Positions 21,937-27,348 of a stretch of 29,269 nucleotides of DNA are shown one piece after another. The notes under the pieces are model-generated. The model was not told where the DNA came from, ran no database searches, and saw nothing but the letters and a program-made list of their open reading frames with translations. Source of the stretch: M50B91 sp964526665. GTDB lineage: Bacteria > Patescibacteriota > Gracilibacteria > UBA4473. The stretch is taken from the NCBI GenBank assembly GCA_964526665.1, contig CAZGJL010000011.1:1-29269 (forward strand), in the 5' to 3' direction. Made by a program: the position numbers and the translations under genes. Every line of letters starts with the position of its first letter. Positions within the stretch are counted from its first letter, which is position 1.

Positions 21937-22695
21937 GCCGATATAGAACAAAACACCCTTTCTTTTTTGAAAGAAAATCCTTCAGGAGTTCTTGAAATAG
22001 TGGGTCCTACCGCTAGTGGGAAAACCGGATTTTCTATTTATATTTCGAAATGGGTGGAAAAGAATCTTGGAAAAAAATGTGAAGTAATAAGCGTTGATTC
22101 TCGACAAATATTTCGTGGCTGTGATATTTCTTCAGCGAAAATTACTGAAAAAGAAATGCGGGGGGTTCCACATTATGGACTTGATATTGCTGATCCGGAG
22201 GAAACATATTCTGTCGTTCAATTTCAACAATATGCTTTTGAAAAAATTGAAGAAATTCAGTCTCGCGGAAATATTCCTCTTCTCTGCGGAGGAACAATGC
22301 TCTGGCTCGATGCGATAAGCGAAAATTATGTTTTTACTGATGATCCAGATATGAAATCTACTCAACGCGATATACCACGTTGGCCTGTTTTAAAAATTGG
22401 AATGCACTGGGAGAGAGAAAAGCTTTATAAACGATTAGATCTACGATCTATACAAATGTTTGAAAAAGGAATGATTGAAGAGACCCAGAAACTCCTAAAA
22501 CAACCTCTTTCTCGTTCAACACTTACGAGTTTTGGATATCAGGAAATTGCTGCATGGATAGAGGGGAAAACCACACAAGAAGAAGCTCTTCTTCTCAATC
22601 AAAAACGAAATAGGAATTATGCAAAGCGACAGCTCACCTGGTGGCGTGGACGTGAAGACATCCAATGGATAGATGCTGAAACCATACAGTTTTGA
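21919..22695 (+). CDS. miaA: tRNA dimethylallyltransferase, short form
   Basis: Adds a dimethylallyl group to A37 of tRNAs that read codons starting with U. Motifs: P-loop GPTASGKTGFS, DSRQIFRGCDISSAKIT, VPHYGLDIADPEETYSV, CGGTMLWLDAI, SRSTLTSFGYQEI and RNYAKRQLTWWRG with the final IQWID. Only 258 residues, against about 300-315 in most bacteria. The missing stretch is the helical part after GGTMLY: the region with DPxxAxxIHPNDxxRxxRALEV is absent, and the sequence goes from SENYVFTDDPDMKS straight to WPVLKIGMHWERE. The catalytic core is intact, and the frame is continuous, so this is not a pseudogene. A leaderless promoter overlaps the divergent tRNA-Arg. Ends in TGA. Confidence 0.95.
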   Translation: MNLFSQADIEQNTLSFLKENPSGVLEIVGPTASGKTGFSIYISKWVEKNLGKKCEVISVDSRQIFRGCDISSAKITEKEMRGVPHYGLDIADPEETYSVVQFQQYAFEKIEEIQSRGNIPLLCGGTMLWLDAISENYVFTDDPDMKSTQRDIPRWPVLKIGMHWEREKLYKRLDLRSIQMFEKGMIEETQKLLKQPLSRSTLTSFGYQEIAAWIEGKTTQEEALLLNQKRNRNYAKRQLTWWRGREDIQWIDAETIQF

Positions 22696-22717
22696 GCCAC
22701 TCCTTCCGGTAAAACTT

Positions 22718-22746
22718 TTGACGATTCTTTCTTCTTTCCTCACAAT
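22718..22746 (+). promoter_or_regulatory. Promoter of the 17-aa peptide gene
   Basis: TTGACG (22718-22723), 17-bp spacer, CACAAT (22741-22746), 26 nt before the ATG. It starts 22 bp after the miaA stop codon. Confidence 0.5.
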
Positions 22747-22772
22747 GAATTCATTCTTAACATTTGAAAAAA

Positions 22773-22826
22773 ATGACTGATGAAACAAAAGACGGAGGCG
22801 GATGTTGTGGAGGAGGATGCAGCTAA
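22773..22826 (+). CDS. Tiny Cys/Gly-rich peptide (17 aa)
   Basis: ATG at 22773 to TAA at 22824-22826 encodes M-T-D-E-T-K-D-G-G-G-C-C-G-G-G-C-S. An in-frame TTG at 22764 could add M-K-K in front. The peptide has an acidic head and a GGGCCGGGCS tail with three cysteines, a composition suited to metal or cofactor binding, or to post-translational modification as in Gly/Cys-rich ribosomal peptides. It has its own promoter (TTGACG-17-CACAAT) and is followed at once by a terminator, so a short dedicated transcript is predicted. No Shine-Dalgarno. No maturation enzyme is visible next to it. Function unknown; that it is translated is inferred, not shown. Confidence 0.55.
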   Translation: MTDETKDGGGCCGGGCS

Positions 22827-22838
22827 AAATGCTTCTTC

Positions 22839-22870
22839 AAAAAAACTCTCACCATTGGCGAGGGTTTTTT
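22839..22870. terminator. Bidirectional terminator between peptide gene and pyk
   Basis: Minus strand: CTCGCC-AAT-GGTGAG (one G-U) followed by a T-run, a good terminator for pyk. On the plus strand the same hairpin has one A-C mismatch but extends through A/T runs into six T, serving the peptide gene. Confidence 0.8.
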
Positions 22871-22886
22871 GTATTTAATATAAAAT

Positions 22887-24296
22887 CTACAACTCTCGAA
22901 TCTGCACCGTTAAGCAAAATTCTCCTTTTACTAATACCCCCGAATTAACAATTATACGTTTTCCAATAAATTCAGGATGTGCCTCACGTAATTTTTTCAA
23001 TGCTGATTGTACAGATCGTTCTGGATCTTTGTCATAAAATTTAATCTCATCTGCTTCTGTTCCCCAAAGCAGTCCTAGTTGTCTGCATGTCTGCAAGCTG
23101 TTCGTAAAAGCAAAAATAGGTACCGCTGGTCGGAATTCCGATACATAGACGGCTGTGTCTCCTGAATGAGTTAAAATAACAATCCCAGCTACATCTGATA
23201 ATTCTGCTGGCATTTGTGCCACGGTGTGTGCCATTGTTTCTCTTACTGTGCTTATAGGCAGTATTCGTAATGGCTTCAATCTAAACATGTTTTTTTCACT
23301 CTCTATTGCGATTTTTGCCATCGCTATTACTGATTCACGAGGAAACTCTCCATTTGCTGTTTCTCCTGAAAGCATTGTTGCATCTGAACGCTGAAACACT
23401 GCGTTGGCAACATCTGCAACTTCCGCTCGTGTAGGAGTTGGAGTAGTAATCATTGAATCCAACATTTCTGTAGCAACAATGGTCATTTTTCTATGTTTCG
23501 CTGCTAATTTAATACATTCATATTGCACTTTTGGAACCTGCTCAAAAGGAATTTCTACTCCGAGGTCTCCTCGTGCAACCATTACTCCATCTGCAGCAGC
23601 GATAATGGCTTCTAAATTCTGAACCGCAATTACATTTTCAATCTTAGGAATGATTTTCATTTTTGATTTCTTCTTTTTCAAATATGCACGAAGTTCCTCA
23701 ATATCTGTGACACTACTTGCAAATGAAAGAGCACAAAAATCCACATCATGCTCTACTCCGAACTCAATATCTTTCCAGTCTTTCTTTGTAATAGTGGGAA
23801 GAGAAATTTTCTTTCCTGGTAAATTCAAATGTCGACGCGAGCCAATTTTTCCATCCTCGTTCACATGACAAATAACATCCCTATCTGTTGTTTTGAGAAC
23901 CTTCATCGTAAAAGCCCCTGAGTCAACCACTATATTGTCCCCTTCTTCTACATCATTAATAAATCCTGGATGACTTACTTTGTTTTTTCCTGTCTGAGCA
24001 AAAACATTCTTTGGATCAATCGTCCATGTAAAAGTGTCTCCTTTCTCTACAGAAATTTTCTCATCAATATCTTCTGTGCGAATATCTGGACCTTTTGTGT
24101 CCAAAATAATTGGATATCTTTTCCCCGTTTTCTCTTCTAATCGACGAATTTGCTCAATACGATGACCATGTTCTTTATGATCTCCATGTGAAAAGTTCAA
24201 ACGAAACACATTTGCTCCCACGCGTGCTAACCCTTCAATAACCTCGAGTGTATGTGAGGCAGGCCCAAGGGTAGATACGATTTTGGTTCTTCTCAT
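22887..24296 (-). CDS. pyk: Pyruvate kinase
   Basis: Converts phosphoenolpyruvate and ADP to pyruvate and ATP, the last ATP-forming step of glycolysis. 469 residues, the normal length for the form without an extra C-terminal PEP-utiliser-like domain. Signatures: RRTKIVSTLGPAS at the N-terminus, RLNFSHGDHKEH (33-44), the B domain between about 70 and 170, then KIIPKIEN (catalytic Lys region), MVARGDLGVEIPFEQVP, MLDSMITTPTPTRAEVADVANA and TMLSGETANGEFP. The ATG at 24296 fits homologues. It lies 16 nt after the membrane-protein gene upstream and is probably cotranscribed with it and with tRNA-Pro. No Shine-Dalgarno. A strong terminator follows. Confidence 0.98.
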   Translation of the reverse strand: MRRTKIVSTLGPASHTLEVIEGLARVGANVFRLNFSHGDHKEHGHRIEQIRRLEEKTGKRYPIILDTKGPDIRTEDIDEKISVEKGDTFTWTIDPKNVFAQTGKNKVSHPGFINDVEEGDNIVVDSGAFTMKVLKTTDRDVICHVNEDGKIGSRRHLNLPGKKISLPTITKKDWKDIEFGVEHDVDFCALSFASSVTDIEELRAYLKKKKSKMKIIPKIENVIAVQNLEAIIAAADGVMVARGDLGVEIPFEQVPKVQYECIKLAAKHRKMTIVATEMLDSMITTPTPTRAEVADVANAVFQRSDATMLSGETANGEFPRESVIAMAKIAIESEKNMFRLKPLRILPISTVRETMAHTVAQMPAELSDVAGIVILTHSGDTAVYVSEFRPAVPIFAFTNSLQTCRQLGLLWGTEADEIKFYDKDPERSVQSALKKLREAHPEFIGKRIIVNSGVLVKGEFCLTVQIREL

Positions 24297-24312
24297 CTGT
24301 AATTTTTTAAAT

Positions 24313-24699
24313 TTATTTCAATAAAAGTTTCTCGGAATCAGTCGAAAAAATCAACTCCAGCAAAAGTAAAAATAGGGCCAATAGGATTCCTTCTATCCAT
24401 CCAAGAAGGTTAAATAACCGTAAAGCTACTATCGCCACTATAAAAATAGACATAATCAATCCTCGTCGTAGTGCACATTGAAAGGTTCTTTCCTTTAAAT
24501 TTTTTCCAATAATCAGTTCTGATCCAAAAAAGAATATATAGGTGAGAACGGTCCAAGACATTCCCAATAAAGATATAAAAAAAAGTGACACAGCAATAAA
24601 AGCCTGTGCCCCAAGCGGATCAAGTTGCGTAAGAGTAAAGACAAACACCCCAATACTGAGAATAAACACAAGCGTAGTCCAAAAAAAGTATCGAAACAT
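24313..24699 (-). CDS. Small membrane protein (128 aa) of a Patescibacteria-type family
   Basis: Four hydrophobic stretches: about 5-25, 31-57, 84-98 and 103-120, with a short loop between helices 2 and 3 containing FFFGSELIIGKNLKERTFQC and ALRRGLIMS. I recall similar proteins with an F-G-S-E-L and A-L-R-R-G pattern in other CPR genomes, without known function. It probably sits in the cytoplasmic membrane with the basic ALRRG loop inside. The ATG is 23 nt after the tRNA-Pro CCA, with no terminator in between, and pyk starts 16 nt after its stop, so tRNA-Pro, this gene and pyk form one predicted transcription unit. Confidence 0.78.
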   Translation of the reverse strand: MFRYFFWTTLVFILSIGVFVFTLTQLDPLGAQAFIAVSLFFISLLGMSWTVLTYIFFFGSELIIGKNLKERTFQCALRRGLIMSIFIVAIVALRLFNLLGWIEGILLALFLLLLELIFSTDSEKLLLK

Positions 24700-24722
24700 T
24701 TGAAAACTGCACTTTTCTTAAA

Positions 24723-24798
24723 TGGTCGGGATAGCAGGACTCGAACCTGCGGCCTCACGGTCCCAAACCGCGCACTCTACCAACTGAGCTATACCCCG
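24723..24798 (-). tRNA. tRNA-Pro (anticodon UGG), CCA encoded
   Basis: Minus-strand cloverleaf: acceptor CGGGGTA/TATCCCG, D arm with AGCTCAGTTGGTAGAGT, anticodon stem CGCGG/CCGTG, loop TTTGGGA with anticodon TGG and the G37 typical of tRNA-Pro, T arm GCAGG-TTCGAGT-CCTGC, discriminator A and CCA. The whole structure is regular. Confidence 0.97.
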
Positions 24799-24822
24799 AC
24801 ATCGCTTAAAAAGAGCACGTGC

Positions 24823-24850
24823 AGTCTAATTTTGAAGAAAAAAAAGTCAA
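24823..24850 (-). promoter_or_regulatory. Promoter of tRNA-Pro and its operon
   Basis: Minus strand: TTGACT (24850-24845), 16-bp spacer, TAGACT (24828-24823), 24 nt before the mature tRNA. Its -35 lies one base from the -35 of the divergent DUF3352-like gene. Confidence 0.55.
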
Positions 24851-24851
24851 C

Positions 24852-24880
24852 TTGATTTTGAGTCCCTTTTTTGAAACAAT
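24852..24880 (+). promoter_or_regulatory. Promoter of the DUF3352-like gene, leaderless type
   Basis: TTGATT (24852-24857), 17-bp spacer, AACAAT (24875-24880), then 8 nt to the ATG at 24889. Confidence 0.5.
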
Positions 24881-24888
24881 TCTGCCCG

Positions 24889-26571
24889 ATGAATGAGTTA
24901 AGAAAAAACAAAACCAGAATTCCACGAAAAGGCCTTTTCCTTTTTGGAGCTTTTCTTTTTGCCGCAGGAATTGCTGGTGTGTTATGGCACTTCTTCAGTC
25001 AACCAACTGCGAAACTCGCACAAATTTTCCCTGCATCCACATCAATGTTTATTGAGTTTTCGCTTGATGAAACTTCCCTTTCTCGATGGAAAGAAACTTT
25101 TATAGAGACTGACCTCTCGACTTCTGTAGAGGATGTCTTGGCTCAATATCTTCCCCGGGCTACAACAAAAAATGTAACACCATGGATTGGAAAACGTGCA
25201 GGAATGGCTTTATTACCAAATAATGAGTTTATTTTTGCTGCACGATATCGAAATCGAGCGAAAGCAGAGTTCTTTCTTACTCAACTCACTCTCCCTGATG
25301 AATCCCTTGTGGAACAAACTGAACATGATATTACAGTAGAAACACCTGCCTTCTCCTCACCTCTCGCCTTTAAATTTGTGGATAACTGGCTTCTCATTGG
25401 AAGCTCTGTCGAATCATTAACTGTTGCTCTTTCTGAAATCCCAATAGCAGCAAGTCCTCATTACATTGAATGTGCACAAGATTTCCCCTTACAGGCAGAC
25501 ATCATTGCTTTTGCAAAAAGTGGTGATCTTCTCAATGCTGAATTTTTAGGAGAACAATATGTCGCACAAGAACCTCTTTTGCGTGCTCTCGCAGAAACCA
25601 TTCCTGCTATGGGATTGACTCTTAACTTTGAAAAAGACCGCACTTTGCTTGATGCAAAATTTGTAACAATAGATAGCGTATTCGCTGCTGAACAGTTTTC
25701 TAATACTCCTCATGAATTGTTACCTCAAATGGCACAATTTTCACCTCGTGATACGTTGTTTTTCATGAATGGAAATGATCTTTATTCAAAATTTATCCAT
25801 ACACGAAGTTTTTTATCGGAACTCCATCCTCAGTTCTCTGTTGTATTCGATGGACTCCTGCGTGCTGAATTCCGTAGCATTTTTGGAGCAGAGTTTGATT
25901 TCGAAGAAGATTTTCTTTCTCAAATGCATAACCAATATGCGTTAATTTTTGATTTTGAAGATGCTGCTTCTCCTACACCTCATTTCACATTAATCACCGG
26001 GTTTGGAGGTGCTGATATGGAAAAGAATGCACAAATCCTTCACCATGTAATTCGATCGGCTCAGAGTCAGGTTGCTACAGAAATTGTAGAGAAAATGCTC
26101 GCTGATGGAAGTGTGAGAGAAGAACTCGTAGCTATTGACCCCCGTGCTGTAGAAATTCGCAAAAAAACAGAGAATGAGCGTACATACTTCACTGCTACCT
26201 CTCCTGTCAGCAACACCGCTACATCAACACGAAAATTTTCATATGGATTCATGGATGGACAACTTATTTTTTCATCACATGAACGAGGTGTAGCAAATGT
26301 AATGCGTGCCTTTAGTACAGAAAATTCAAATTTAGCTCAAAATGAAGATTTTCGTCAAAGTGTTCTCTTTGATTTTGCCTCTGCCGAAAGTTTTGGATAT
26401 GTGAATTTCAACAAACTTCGTTCTCTTCTTGATTTTTCTCAGCTCTTAATTGCTGGAGAAGAACAGTCGACATCATGGTCTTCTCTTTTGCAGCCATTTA
26501 GAAATTTCTCTTTTTCAAGGAAAAGCTCTCCTCACGCAACATATTTTTCAGGAGTATTAAGACGACGATAA
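24889..26571 (+). CDS. Membrane-anchored DUF3352-like protein
   Basis: 560 residues from the ATG at 24889 (MNELRKNKTR); an in-frame codon 18 nt upstream is less likely, as it falls within the -10 region. A basic N-terminus and one membrane anchor (about 15-36, GLFLFGAFLFAAGIAGVLWH) put the rest outside. The outer part starts LAQIFPASTSMFIEFSLD, then shows repeated pieces of the DUF3352 type: LLPNNEFIFAARYRNRAKAE, FKFVDNWLLIGSSVESL, a second lobe around FSPRDTLFFMNGND, and later SYGFMDGQLIFSSHERGV. DUF3352 proteins are uncharacterised surface-anchored proteins common in Cyanobacteria and CPR. The assignment is by motif style, so moderate. It stands alone and converges on tpiA. Confidence 0.72.
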   Translation: MNELRKNKTRIPRKGLFLFGAFLFAAGIAGVLWHFFSQPTAKLAQIFPASTSMFIEFSLDETSLSRWKETFIETDLSTSVEDVLAQYLPRATTKNVTPWIGKRAGMALLPNNEFIFAARYRNRAKAEFFLTQLTLPDESLVEQTEHDITVETPAFSSPLAFKFVDNWLLIGSSVESLTVALSEIPIAASPHYIECAQDFPLQADIIAFAKSGDLLNAEFLGEQYVAQEPLLRALAETIPAMGLTLNFEKDRTLLDAKFVTIDSVFAAEQFSNTPHELLPQMAQFSPRDTLFFMNGNDLYSKFIHTRSFLSELHPQFSVVFDGLLRAEFRSIFGAEFDFEEDFLSQMHNQYALIFDFEDAASPTPHFTLITGFGGADMEKNAQILHHVIRSAQSQVATEIVEKMLADGSVREELVAIDPRAVEIRKKTENERTYFTATSPVSNTATSTRKFSYGFMDGQLIFSSHERGVANVMRAFSTENSNLAQNEDFRQSVLFDFASAESFGYVNFNKLRSLLDFSQLLIAGEEQSTSWSSLLQPFRNFSFSRKSSPHATYFSGVLRRR

Positions 26572-26589
26572 AGTTTCTTTAATCGGTTT

Positions 26590-27252
26590 TTATTCCATTG
26601 CACCTATCAATTCCCGTAATTTTTCGAGCGGATTCTCTGCTTTCACGATAACTGTTGCCGCCAGAAAACCTACCGCACCAAGCTCAAGCGATATTTTTAC
26701 ATCTTCTACGCTGCTCACTCCAGCTCCTACAAGAAGAGGAATCCCTCGAGCAAGTTCTACTGATTTTTTAATTGATTCTGGGTGAGTTGTCGCAACGGAT
26801 GCTGTTGTGGAACCAATTAATTCTGGTGGTTCAAATGCAATAAAATCTGGATCCAAGTCTGCTAATTGCTCTACTTCCTCTGGTGACTCTGCGCACACGA
26901 TACGAATAAGTCCTGATTTTTGTGCAAAACCAGCTGTTTCTTCCAAAATCTGATGCTCCACCCTGTCTTCAGAATGATTAATTAATGATCCCGCACCTCC
27001 TGCTCGTTTGATTCCTTGAGGCAAAATTGAACCCGTGTTTTTTCCAAAATCAACAGGATCCATACTCTGACTTAATACCGGGATAGAAACTTCTTGTGAC
27101 ACACGATAAATATCCAAGGGGCTCACTGCTACTGCAATCGATTTTCCTGTTTCATCTGCTACCTGTTGATGTATTTTTGCTAAATCTACAGCATGTTGCC
27201 CAATAGATTGTTCATAGTTTTTGAAATTTGTAATCCAAACAGGTTTTTTCAT
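26590..27252 (-). CDS. tpiA: Triosephosphate isomerase, archaeal type
   Basis: Interconverts dihydroxyacetone phosphate and glyceraldehyde-3-phosphate in central carbon metabolism. 220 residues, the archaeal size, against about 250 for the common bacterial enzyme. Active-site residues: Lys11 in ITNFKNYEQ, His93 in SLINHSEDR and Glu141 in IAFEPPELIGS, with the phosphate-binding GAGVSS (176-181). The short EPPELIG context and lack of the extra bacterial helices are typical of archaeal enzymes. The next gene on the other side is a phosphoketolase that makes glyceraldehyde-3-phosphate, so the two fit one pathway. A CATAAT lies 10 nt before the ATG without a good -35. No Shine-Dalgarno. Confidence 0.95.
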   Translation of the reverse strand: MKKPVWITNFKNYEQSIGQHAVDLAKIHQQVADETGKSIAVAVSPLDIYRVSQEVSIPVLSQSMDPVDFGKNTGSILPQGIKRAGGAGSLINHSEDRVEHQILEETAGFAQKSGLIRIVCAESPEEVEQLADLDPDFIAFEPPELIGSTTASVATTHPESIKKSVELARGIPLLVGAGVSSVEDVKISLELGAVGFLAATVIVKAENPLEKLRELIGAME

Positions 27253-27295
27253 TTTTTATAAGATTATGTGACGTAACTCATTCTTGGGAAAAGTT

Positions 27296-27324
27296 TTGCT
27301 CTGGTCAAAAAGAAACAATAGAAT
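27296..27324 (+). promoter_or_regulatory. Promoter of the phosphoketolase gene
   Basis: TTGCTC (27296-27301), 17-bp spacer, TAGAAT (27319-27324), then exactly 24 nt to the ATG at 27349. No Shine-Dalgarno. Confidence 0.6.
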
Positions 27325-27348
27325 TTAATCAAATTCATACAAACAAGA

